From assembly GCA_014380105.1 (NCBI GenBank), contig JACMKL010000449.1, forward strand, positions 1-12,543: 12,543 bases of DNA, in the 5' to 3' direction. The notes beneath the pieces were generated by a model. The model was given only the letters and a program-made list of their open reading frames with translations, searched no databases and was not told where the DNA came from. Source of the stretch: Candidatus Melainabacteria bacterium. Lineage in GTDB: Bacteria > Cyanobacteriota > Vampirovibrionia > Obscuribacterales > Obscuribacteraceae. Both the position numbers and the translations under genes were made by a program. Numbering within the stretch: the first letter of the stretch is position 1; the number at the start of each line of letters is the position of its first letter. Positions 1 through 5,632 of the stretch are shown one piece after another.

Positions 1-1392
1 ACCACCCGTGAGGGTGACGATTGCGGCAGCCGCCATCATGCCAGGCAGGTCCTCGGGCGACGTGTCAGGTCGCACAAGAATGACTGTCCGACCTGAGGCT
101 GCTTCCCGAACAGCTTCAGCGCTTGTCTTGACCAGAGCGCCTACCACAGCGCCTGGAGACGCCGAAATTCCTTGCCCAAGCCCTCGCTCGGCGAAGGCGC
201 GCGCGAAGGCTTCCGGCTCGAACGAGCGCGCTTGTAATGCCACGCACTGCTCATGGCTTACGCCGTCGAGTGCTTCTTCCTTACCGCGCCACCCGTCCCA
301 GACGAAGTGCACAGCACAGGTAGCGGCAGCCTCAGGCGTCAGCTTGGCGGCGCGCACCTGCAAGACGTACAACTTGCCCGACTCGACGGTAAACTCTACG
401 TCCACGACCTCACGGCGCGTGCGTTCGAGTTTTTCCAGATAGCCGGACAACTCGCTGAAGAGCGCCGCGTTCCAGATCCTCATCGAGGCAATCGGCAACG
501 GCGTGTGACTGCCCGACACGACGTCTTCGCCCTGAGCGTTAATCAGGAATTCACCCCACATCCCGGGCGTGCCGACGGCCACATTGCGGCTGAAAACCAC
601 ACCGCTTCCGGACTCGTCATCGCGGTTTCCGTAGACCATCACTTGCACATTCACTGCCGTTCCGAGGTCATCGGGAATCTTGTTGAGGCGTCTGTAGGTG
701 ACGGCGCGTTCGCTGTTCCACGACTTGAGCACGGCTTCGACAGCCAGGTCGAGCTGTCGACGCGGCTCGTCGGGGACAGCCTGCCCGGTTTCGGTTTTGA
801 TGAGCGAGCGGTAGAGAAAACAGATCTCGCGCAGAACGTCTCCGTCCAGCGCCTCTCCGTCCGCCTGTTCGTCGAGTTTCCCCTCCTTATTGTGGAAATT
901 GGCTTCCTTGACACTGTCGAACTTCTCTTTGCTGACGCCCAGCACCACCGTGCCGAACATGTAGAGAAAACGACGGTAGGTGTCCCAGGCAAAGCGCGCA
1001 CCAGCCTGGAGAGCCAGAGCCGATGCGATTTCCGGATTGATACCCAGGTTGAGGACAGTGTCCATCATGCCAGGCATCGACACCGGTGCGCCAGAGCGAA
1101 CCGAGACCAGGAGCGGGTTGCGCGCATCTCCGAAGACTTTGCCGCTCTCGCGCTCGAGCCCCTCGATGCCCCAGTTGATCTGCCACTGACTGCGCTTGGG
1201 CAGGCGACCGTGCTGTGCGTACGCACGCGCGACTGCTGTGGTGATTGTGAAACTGGCGGGCACGGGGATTCCGTGCGACGCCAGCTCGACGAGACCAGCC
1301 CCCTTACCACCGAGAACCGCGGCAGAAGAAGGACCGCCCTCGTTGAAGAGGTAGGCCACCTTCTTGCTCGTCGACTTGGTCGTCTTGCGCAT
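1..1392 (-). CDS. ppdK: Pyruvate, phosphate dikinase (N-terminal 464 residues, cut by window edge)
   Basis: Pyruvate phosphate dikinase interconverts pyruvate + ATP + Pi and phosphoenolpyruvate + AMP + PPi in the cytoplasm. The reverse complement is open from the ATG at 1392 to base 1, 464 codons. Visible in order: the ATP-grasp start YLFNEGG (res 14-20) and GGKGAGL (28-34, probable nucleotide-binding Lys30), the family signature LLVSVRSGAPVSMPGMMDT (94-112, Arg99), GTAVNVQVMVYGN (244-256), SGVVFSRN (263-270), GEFLINAQGEDVV (280-292), the metal-binding EFTVESGKLYVLQVR (333-347, Glu333 and Gln345), and the swivelling-domain start SPGAVVGALV (412-421) and PDTSPEDLPGMMAAA (442-456). The frame ends just before the phosphohistidine motif, so the catalytic His and the PEP/pyruvate barrel lie off the window. 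The start is fixed by the SD GAGGAGG (complement of 1399-1405), 6 nt upstream. Base composition is visibly more GC-rich, especially at third positions, than the other genes here. Confidence 0.95.
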   Translation of the reverse strand, partial: MRKTTKSTSKKVAYLFNEGGPSSAAVLGGKGAGLVELASHGIPVPASFTITTAVARAYAQHGRLPKRSQWQINWGIEGLERESGKVFGDARNPLLVSVRSGAPVSMPGMMDTVLNLGINPEIASALALQAGARFAWDTYRRFLYMFGTVVLGVSKEKFDSVKEANFHNKEGKLDEQADGEALDGDVLREICFLYRSLIKTETGQAVPDEPRRQLDLAVEAVLKSWNSERAVTYRRLNKIPDDLGTAVNVQVMVYGNRDDESGSGVVFSRNVAVGTPGMWGEFLINAQGEDVVSGSHTPLPIASMRIWNAALFSELSGYLEKLERTRREVVDVEFTVESGKLYVLQVRAAKLTPEAAATCAVHFVWDGWRGKEEALDGVSHEQCVALQARSFEPEAFARAFAERGLGQGISASPGAVVGALVKTSAEAVREAASGRTVILVRPDTSPEDLPGMMAAAAIVTLTGG

Positions 1393-1398
1393 TGGAAG

Positions 1399-1479
1399 CC
1401 TCCTCTTCGGGTTGATTGGAAAAACACAAGGAGAGTTTGTCGCGGCAGGAGCTTTCCACCGCCTAGGTTCGCTCTCCTG
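1399..1479 (-). promoter_or_regulatory. ppdK leader with competing pairings around the Shine-Dalgarno
   Basis: In the predicted ppdK leader, CAGGAGAG (complement of 1472-1479) can pair with CTCCTG (complement of 1446-1451) or with CTCTCCT (complement of 1429-1435). The same two pyrimidine stretches contain CTCCT and could instead pair with the SD GAGGAGG (complement of 1399-1405). The arrangement allows an SD-sequestering and an SD-free fold, as in translational leaders. Purine-rich SDs often find chance complements, so this is tentative. I do not recognise a known riboswitch. Confidence 0.25.
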
Positions 1480-1501
1480 GCTACGCCCTGAACGCCTGGC
1501 T

Positions 1502-1530
1502 CTAATAATCAGGCATTCTGCAGCTCGCAA
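1502..1530 (-). promoter_or_regulatory. Candidate promoter of ppdK
   Basis: On the minus strand a -35-like TTGCGA (complement of 1525-1530) is followed after exactly 17 nt by a -10-like TATTAG (complement of 1502-1507). Each matches four of six sigma-70 consensus positions. Transcription would start near 1494, giving a leader of about 100 nt before the ppdK ATG. Prediction from sequence only. Confidence 0.35.
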
Positions 1531-1604
1531 AGTCCGTTCACTTTGTTTGCCACAACGGGCTTGCAGTGCTTGTCCCGCACTGTCGCGAGTGCCGGTCGCG
1601 AGTT

Positions 1605-1628
1605 GAGCCTCATCCCGGGATGGGGCTC
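1605..1628. repeat. Hairpin upstream of the 1636-1836 structure
   Basis: GAGCC (1605-1609) pairs with GGCTC (1624-1628) around the 12-base palindrome CATCCCGGGATG (1611-1622). The only non-Watson-Crick pair, T1610 with G1623, is a G-U wobble if the + strand is transcribed and an A-C mismatch on the other strand. It sits 7 nt before the larger structure. Confidence 0.6.
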
Positions 1629-1635
1629 GCTGGGG

Positions 1636-1836
1636 GATGATCAATTGCTGGAAAATCTGCTTCTCTGGTTGGCCAGACCATTGAGATGCAGAAACGTTTG
1701 AAATATTTTTTGAAAACAATTCAAAAAAATATTTCAAACGTCAATATAGATGAGGCGCTCAGGGCGACCCATTTATATTTATTCCGCAGAGAGTTTTTCG
1801 TTTTTAGAAAAACTTTCTGACGGGCAATTGATCATC
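1636..1836 (+). ncRNA. Candidate structured RNA: four packed hairpins closed by a 13-bp stem
   Basis: The ends GATGATCAATTGC (1636-1648) and GCAATTGATCATC (1824-1836) are perfect inverted repeats. Between them lie four hairpins in near-continuous succession. H1 is 1656-1692: TCTGC/GCAGA, TCTC/GAGA, TGGT/ACCA with a small mismatch and a bulge. H2 is 1694-1741: arms 1694-1714 and 1720-1741, 21 bp with one extra A and a 5-nt loop. H3 is 1743-1779: AATATAGATG with CATTTATATT plus inner GG/CC and CGC/GCG pairs. H4 is 1787-1819: CAGAGAGTTTTTC with GAAAAACTTTCTG. H1/H2 and H2/H3 are one base apart, so they could stack around a five-way junction. The non-canonical pairs in H3, H4 and next to the closing stem (T1649 with G1823) are G-U on the + strand but A-C on the minus strand, favouring a + strand RNA. 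No promoter, terminator or target-site duplication was recognised. A DNA-level element (MITE-like or a cruciform site) is the alternative. Confidence 0.45.
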
Positions 1837-1925
1837 AGACCTTCCACCAGGGACAAGCTGGTTTCAGGCCACCGCTTCGTTTGAGGTAAACGTCGCGGCA
1901 CATTTTCGAATCAAATTTAAAAAAT

Positions 1926-1950
1926 GCAATCTGCAAAAATTGCAGACTGC
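1926..1950. repeat. Hairpin, 8 bp
   Basis: GCA-A-TCTGC (1926-1934) faces GCAGA-C-TGC (1942-1950) across a 7-nt A/T loop, with one A-C mismatch that would be a G-U wobble on the minus strand. No T-tract follows on either strand, so it is not an intrinsic terminator. Confidence 0.5.
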
Positions 1951-1974
1951 TACAGTGCAGAGACACTCTCAACA

Positions 1975-1998
1975 ATAGCTCGCACCTCTACGAGCTAT
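1975..1998. repeat. Perfect 8-bp inverted repeat
   Basis: ATAGCTCG (1975-1982) and CGAGCTAT (1991-1998) flank an 8-nt spacer. It could be an RNA hairpin or an operator-like dyad. No gene is close enough to assign it. Confidence 0.5.
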
Positions 1999-2011
1999 CG
2001 CAAACGGAGTG

Positions 2012-2057
2012 GAAAACAGTCTTAACTCGCTCAATCTGTTTTCAATGATTGAGAGAG
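2012..2057. repeat. Two overlapping, mutually exclusive hairpins
   Basis: GAAAACAG (2012-2019) is perfectly complementary to CTGTTTTC (2036-2043). CTCAATC (2030-2036) is perfectly complementary to GATTGAG (2047-2053), extended by CTC/GAG (2026-2028 with 2055-2057) across one mismatch. The two stems share bases and enclose each other's arms, so only one can form at a time or they form a pseudoknot-like arrangement. Confidence 0.45.
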
Positions 2058-2350
2058 TCGCTAAGTGATGCCAAACGAAATTCCAGAACGGCGGAATTCA
2101 TTTGTGCATCTGCCTGACTGGGGTCTAGCTCTATTCAATCCAGTCGAGCGCTCAACGGTTGTGATGCCGTTTTCGGAATCTATTGATTGCTCAACAAATT
2201 CCCGGACCAAGCTTTGTCCGACCTATCCCGTTCCACACCGATGCTACGAACATTAGATAGGTTTTGTTTCCGGTTCTTCGCTGAGCAGCAGGCAGCGTGG
2301 TTTCCGGCGAACGACTTTATTACGGCCAGTGCATAGGAAGTTAGCTCCTA

Positions 2351-2377
2351 AAAAAATCGTGCTTTAGCACGACTTTA
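2351..2377 (-). terminator. Orphan intrinsic terminator, minus strand
   Basis: Read on the minus strand, AGTCGTGCT and AGCACGATT (one G-U wobble) form a hairpin with a very short apical loop, followed directly by a run of seven T (complement of 2351-2357 region). The wobble is a mismatch in the opposite direction, so orientation is clear. The previous minus-strand gene already ends at the terminator at 2702-2733, so this one implies a separate minus-strand transcript starting between about 2700 and 2400. Confidence 0.65.
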
Positions 2378-2700
2378 CTTTCGGCAGCGCGTCCAGCATT
2401 ACTGAGCACACGATGCTCAATAAATGTGGAAATCTCGGGACTGAGTTTGTTTTAAGAGATTTTTGGATGCGCCGGTCGAAAGTGAGAAATGGTTAGGTCT
2501 CAACCGTAGCTTCTGGGGCATTGAGAGCCAAATAAAAGCACAGATTAAATGCCCACCCTTTTGTGGAAACGCTCGAGACGGGCAGTATTAATCATTAAAA
2601 CGGCATCGAATCTGGTGCGCTAGCGGCGATTGTTAAAAAGGCACTTTTTGTGCTGCGCTAGCGTATGCGAGAGAAGAGAGACGAATTTTGTAGACTATGC
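2378..2700 (-). ncRNA. Candidate small minus-strand RNA between two terminators
   Basis: This segment lies between the terminator of the upstream minus-strand gene (2702-2733) and an orphan minus-strand terminator (2351-2377). It has no convincing protein frame. It contains several inverted repeats: TGAGCA/TGCTCA (2403-2408 with 2414-2419), AAATCTC/GAGATTT (2430-2436 with 2456-2462), and the CGCTAGCG copies near 2618-2663 that could pair with each other. I see no strong sigma-70 promoter and no match to 6S RNA, tmRNA, RNase P or SRP RNA that I recognise. The existence of a transcript is inferred from the terminator only, and its 5' end is unknown. Confidence 0.3.
2616..2663. repeat. Pair of TGCGCTAGCG repeats flanking a small hairpin
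   Basis: TGCGCTAGCG occurs exactly at 2616-2625 and at 2654-2663, 28 nt apart. Each holds the 8-base palindrome CGCTAGCG, so the copies are both direct and (for 8 bases) inverted repeats. The spacer ends in a hairpin, GCAC-TTTTT-GTGC (2641-2653). This could be a paired operator for a dimeric regulator or the stem of an RNA. Confidence 0.5.
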
Positions 2701-2701
2701 C

Positions 2702-2733
2702 AAAAAACAAGCAGACAGGAAACTGTCTGCTTG
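2702..2733 (-). terminator. Intrinsic terminator of the 2793-3497 gene
   Basis: CAAGCAGACAG (2708-2718) and CTGTCTGCTTG (2723-2733) form a perfect 11-bp stem with a 4-nt loop, and six A at 2702-2707 give a T-tract on the minus strand. It lies about 60 nt past the stop codon of the minus-strand gene. Confidence 0.93.
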
Positions 2734-2792
2734 CCTATTTTGAGCCATTTGTCTTCGCTCTTTCTAGTTAAAGAGTCGAACTACAATTTGCA

Positions 2793-3497
2793 TTAATACC
2801 AGCGCGAACGTCTGCCAGCTATCTGACTGTCGTTGAGTTCGCCATTCAATCGATTGCCAAATTGGTCATATCGACCGATCAAAGTCTGACGCTCCCAGGC
2901 ACTCAGCCCACCTTGACGCATCGTCGATTCTTCTCGTTGGATGCGGTCGAGTTGCGCTCTCAAACGATTTGCTTCCATTTGATTCAAGCGACCGTTACGT
3001 GATCCAAGGTCAATACGTCGCTGCATTTGACTGGTGCGATCGTTTAAATTTGCGAATCCATAAGTGTTCGAACGATAATTATTTGCTTGATAGTTAGGGT
3101 AGGGCGACACCTCGTCGTATCCATAATTGGTTAAGCGTAAGGCTGTTGTATCGAGCTGGCCGACTAACGACTGAGCCTCACCGAAAGTCATGCCGTTTGC
3201 ACCATAACTGGCTTCCATATTGGCGATTCTGTCTAACTCGGAATTCATATTGATCATTTCGCTGTGTGAGATTTGATTGCTTCTGAGTGCAATGTCAGAG
3301 TCATTGCGCAGTTGCGAAATGCGAGCTTGTAAATTATTGCGAGTGGTCAGCTGGTTTTGTGCAGTAAGATTGTTGTAATTCCCGCCTGTCCAGCTCTGAA
3401 TGAGATCACCAAAATCGTTTGCTTGCGCGCAATTTATTGTCGTCAAAGCGACCAGAGAGCTTAGCAAAAGAGCTTGATTAGTTCGTTTTAGAAACAT
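2793..3497 (-). CDS. Exported Asn/Gln/Arg-rich helical protein with an internal duplication
   Basis: A 234-residue protein of unknown function. The N-terminus is a typical Sec signal peptide: MFLKR, then a hydrophobic core (res 9-21), with likely cleavage after the Ala-Gln-Ala at 25-26 before Asn27. A Cys at 23 does not sit in a good lipobox. The mature protein is helical and contains two related segments, about 56-121 and 158-217. Both carry an Arg-Ile near the start, a Leu-Asp-Arg-Ile in the middle (ELDRI 87-91, QLDRI 182-186), then Met-x-x-Gly/Gln-Gly and an L/TxxE turn leading into LVGQLD or LIGRYD. A Tyr/Asn/Pro-rich linker (124-147) joins them. The start is fixed by an excellent SD, AAGGAGG, 7-8 nt upstream. 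It lies 87 nt after the 3585-4553 gene, with a hairpin between, and ends at a strong terminator. Periplasmic or cell-surface location is inferred. Confidence 0.85.
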   Translation of the reverse strand: MFLKRTNQALLLSSLVALTTINCAQANDFGDLIQSWTGGNYNNLTAQNQLTTRNNLQARISQLRNDSDIALRSNQISHSEMINMNSELDRIANMEASYGANGMTFGEAQSLVGQLDTTALRLTNYGYDEVSPYPNYQANNYRSNTYGFANLNDRTSQMQRRIDLGSRNGRLNQMEANRLRAQLDRIQREESTMRQGGLSAWERQTLIGRYDQFGNRLNGELNDSQIAGRRSRWY

Positions 3498-3533
3498 TTA
3501 TGTTTCCTCCTTCATAACAAAAATTAGGCTTCC

Positions 3534-3564
3534 AGAGAGAAAGATGCGTGTGACCTTTCTCTCT
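3534..3564 (-). promoter_or_regulatory. Intercistronic hairpin
   Basis: AGAGAGAAAG (3534-3543) and CTTTCTCTCT (3555-3564) form a perfect 10-bp inverted repeat with an 11-nt loop in the 87-nt gap between the 3585 and 3497 minus-strand genes. On the minus strand a TTTTT stretch occurs only about 10 nt past the stem, so it would be a poor terminator. It may be a partial attenuator or an RNA-processing/stability element setting a different level for the last gene. Confidence 0.5.
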
Positions 3565-3584
3565 TTCAGCCGCGCCTGAGGACG

Positions 3585-4553
3585 CTACATGTCATTACCC
3601 ACAGAGACAACTGTGATTGGGGCTGTCTGTTGCAGCACTACAGCCAGTGCCTGATCTGAGGTGAGCACATCGCTTCCACGGTGCATAACGATAGTGGTGG
3701 AGTCATTAGCGCCGATTGCACCAATGGCCGTTGTGGCTGGGATTCTACCGGCTATTTCAGGAACGTTGTTGGCGTGTCCGGAAGGAATTGCATAGGTCGA
3801 AACCAGATGCGGTCCTCTCGTCTTTATCAACGTTCCATAAGCGAGACCTGCAGAAATTGGAACTTCAGTGCCTGAAGGTAGACGCAGTGAAGTGAATTGA
3901 ACTGCATATGTATCTGGTGCGGTTTCGATTACTTTACCGAATACAAGCGCTCCCGATGGAATTGCATAGTTGCCCATGCGTACTGATTCGAATACTTTCC
4001 CGGTGACTACGTCGCCAGCGCGTACAGTCGCAAACGAGATAGGTTGATCCAGTCTAATTGCCATCTTCAGACCTGCTGGCGCATACAGTCTGCGTTCGGC
4101 AATCGCTATATTTGCTTCTACTTGATGTGGATTTTTCAGGGATGCAATATAACTGCTGGCGCGACCAGAATCAGAAAGGAAGTTTTTGATTGATTCTGCC
4201 CACTTACCTGCTAATTGTTCTGGGGTCAATCCTTCGAGGCTGGCGCTGCCTCCATCTGCGGTAGCAACTTTGCGACCGTCGAGCATCACTACAAATGCTC
4301 CATTCATTTTCGCCACACTGACTGCATCAGGTGATGAGCTGCTAGAGAGGACGAGTGCATTATCTAGTGCGTCCTGAGTTTGCCAGGCTCTTTGGTCAGG
4401 CGAAAAGCCTTCTGCAGGGCTAAGGATTTTGAAAGCTTCTTGTCCACCGAGCGTTACTTTGTTGCCTTCAGAAAATCCGGCAAATGCAGTAGGTACGGTG
4501 ATGGAGGCTAACAATGCCAAAGCAAACATTTGCTTCTTCATTGAAATAGACAT
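3585..4553 (-). CDS. Exported protein, paralog of the 4568-5632 product
   Basis: A 322-residue exported protein without a function I can name. A signal peptide spans res 1-25 (MSISMKKQ, hydrophobic core, likely cleavage after Ala-Phe-Ala). Residues ~55-130 form a segment with FVVMLDGRKVATAD (87-100) and LTPEQLAGKWAESIKNFL (109-126), resembling the N-terminal periplasmic part of cyanobacterial MscS-type proteins as I remember it. Residues ~163-240 form a beta-rich domain with AIRLDQPISFATVRAGDVV (165-183), YAIPSGALVFGKVIE (196-210) and LPSGTEVPISA (225-235), recalling the VirB10/TrbI-like pattern in which an exposed 'I-P-x-G-S/A-x-V-x-G' turn recurs. A last beta segment lies at ~295-318. It sits 14 nt after its paralog, so the two are co-transcribed. 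SD AAGGA lies 8 nt before the first ATG, which favours this start over the Met at 5. Compared with its twin it is shorter and lacks the Cys residues. Confidence 0.85.
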   Translation of the reverse strand: MSISMKKQMFALALLASITVPTAFAGFSEGNKVTLGGQEAFKILSPAEGFSPDQRAWQTQDALDNALVLSSSSSPDAVSVAKMNGAFVVMLDGRKVATADGGSASLEGLTPEQLAGKWAESIKNFLSDSGRASSYIASLKNPHQVEANIAIAERRLYAPAGLKMAIRLDQPISFATVRAGDVVTGKVFESVRMGNYAIPSGALVFGKVIETAPDTYAVQFTSLRLPSGTEVPISAGLAYGTLIKTRGPHLVSTYAIPSGHANNVPEIAGRIPATTAIGAIGANDSTTIVMHRGSDVLTSDQALAVVLQQTAPITVVSVGNDM

Positions 4554-4567
4554 GAGATAATTCCTTA

Positions 4568-5632
4568 TTACATTGTTTGTGTTGAGATAGCGATAGCTGT
4601 GGTTCCATTGAGCTGCATGAGCATTGGCTCGCCAGCTGGAATAACTACGCCTTGGTCACGCTTCAAGACGAGACGACGAAACCTCGATTGCGTAACTTCA
4701 TCGACCGGTGCGCTCTTCCAACCACCAGTGATAACGCCTCTTTTGGCTGAGAGATCAACGGTTACGATACGGTTGTCTTGCACAGCGACAGAGGTTGCTT
4801 GTACGTGTTCGGCGGTCGTTGGTTTGATATTGATCAATTTCCATGAATTCAATCCGCCGAGTACATGGGCAGTAATCGGAATTTTCTTACCGTCAGGCAT
4901 GCGAATTTCATGGAAATCTACTGAAAAGCCATCTTTGCCTGCGAAACGGTTTGGCACGTATTGGTTTGCGTCAACTATTTCACCGAGCACCAATGAACCA
5001 GCTGGTATGTACGAATCGAAACTCGGCTTCAGTGGAACATCATGTGTCAGAACTGCTTCTATTCTGTCTCCAACTGCTGAAGCTTCGGTCGAAATGGGTG
5101 TTGCCAATTCGATTGGCATCAGCATTTCCGCTGTAGCTACAGCCACAGAATCATTGCCAAATGACTTTACTGTTTGTTTGACCTCAAACTTACCGGTCAA
5201 CATAGCAATGTATTTGTCTAATTCCGCGGTGTGCGAAAGACACATTCTAATACTATCTGCCCACTTTTGAGCCAGCTGCATCTGGGTGAGACCAGCACGG
5301 ATAGCACTGTTTGCATCGGCCGTCACAATCAATTTATTGTCCAGTAGCACTACTGGATTGCGGTTTTTAACAGCAACACGCACCGTATCTGGTACACGGA
5401 ATCTAGCGTGGATTAGTGCATCGTCCAAACGGTTCTGAACAATTCTTACTCGTTCTACTGCGGTTTTACCATCAGCATTTGAGTCTAATGAAAATAGTTC
5501 ACCACAAGCGGTTACCACACGCGTAGTGCTAACAAGTGAAGTCGTTTGGTCTGCCAACGAAATGGTGGCGGCGGACAATACTCCAACAGCGGCTAACATC
5601 AACGCGATTTTTCCATTCTTTATTGGTTTCAT
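4568..5632 (-). CDS. Exported protein, first of two tandem paralogs
   Basis: A 354-residue protein with a signal peptide (MKPIKNGK, hydrophobic core 9-23, likely cleavage after Ser-Leu-Ala at 25-27). Residues ~55-132 contain a helix (VERVRIVQNRLDDALIHA), then NPVVLLDNKLIVTADANSA (92-110) and LTQMQLAQKWADSIRMCL (115-132). This is the same layout as the downstream gene, with the shared core 'VV-L-D-x-K-x-x-TAD ... LT-x-x-QLA-x-KWA-x-SI'. Residues ~172-257 hold PIELATPISTEASAVGDRI (173-191), YIPAGSLVLGEIVDA (208-222) and MPDGKKIPITAHV (245-257), aligning with the twin's beta domain. The end, VVIPAGEPMLMQLNG (329-343), is a further IPAG-type turn. Mature Cys at 43 and 131 could form a disulfide. 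The SD is AAGGTAGG, about 8 nt upstream. As first gene of the block it is presumably transcribed from 5633-5760, where I find no clean promoter. Envelope location is inferred; function unknown. Confidence 0.85.
   Translation of the reverse strand: MKPIKNGKIALMLAAVGVLSAATISLADQTTSLVSTTRVVTACGELFSLDSNADGKTAVERVRIVQNRLDDALIHARFRVPDTVRVAVKNRNPVVLLDNKLIVTADANSAIRAGLTQMQLAQKWADSIRMCLSHTAELDKYIAMLTGKFEVKQTVKSFGNDSVAVATAEMLMPIELATPISTEASAVGDRIEAVLTHDVPLKPSFDSYIPAGSLVLGEIVDANQYVPNRFAGKDGFSVDFHEIRMPDGKKIPITAHVLGGLNSWKLINIKPTTAEHVQATSVAVQDNRIVTVDLSAKRGVITGGWKSAPVDEVTQSRFRRLVLKRDQGVVIPAGEPMLMQLNGTTAIAISTQTM

Larger units (their letters stand above)
1393..2792. other. 1.4-kb gene-free block dense in inverted repeats
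   Basis: No reading frame here has convincing protein character; the longest candidate (2065-2256) lacks a good SD and resembles no family I know. Instead the block carries many inverted repeats: 1605-1628, the compact structure at 1636-1836, 1926-1950, 1975-1998, 2012-2057, 2079-2098, 2203-2220, 2221-2262, 2403-2419, 2430-2462, the repeat pair at 2616-2663, and two minus-strand terminators (2351-2377 and 2702-2733). I see no tRNA, rRNA, tmRNA, RNase P or CRISPR signature and no transposase. The density and regularity of hairpins suggest structured RNA or a non-coding element rather than decayed coding sequence. Confidence 0.6.

Noticed and set aside
253..1491. Long + strand frame of 412 codons
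   Set aside because: It lies opposite ppdK, whose minus-strand translation carries all PPDK motifs. The + frame is an Arg/His/Val-rich shadow of a GC-rich gene.
1636..1836. Retron or insertion sequence
   Set aside because: Closing inverted repeats suggested it, but no reverse transcriptase, transposase or flanking target duplication is present in the window.
2065..2256. 63-codon + strand frame starting at GTG
   Set aside because: Weak SD, no recognisable motif, and it overlaps several inverted repeats; expected by chance in 1.4 kb.
1393..2792. tRNA, tmRNA, RNase P RNA, 6S RNA or CRISPR array
   Set aside because: Searched by eye for T-loop, conserved core motifs and regularly spaced repeats; none found.
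3429..3431. Lipoprotein attachment cysteine in the 2793-3497 product
   Set aside because: Cys23 is preceded by Thr-Ile-Asn, which does not fit a lipobox; a signal peptidase I site follows immediately.
4599..5270. 223-codon + strand frame
   Set aside because: Antisense to the exported-protein gene, which has a signal peptide, an SD and a paralog next door; the + frame is a shadow.
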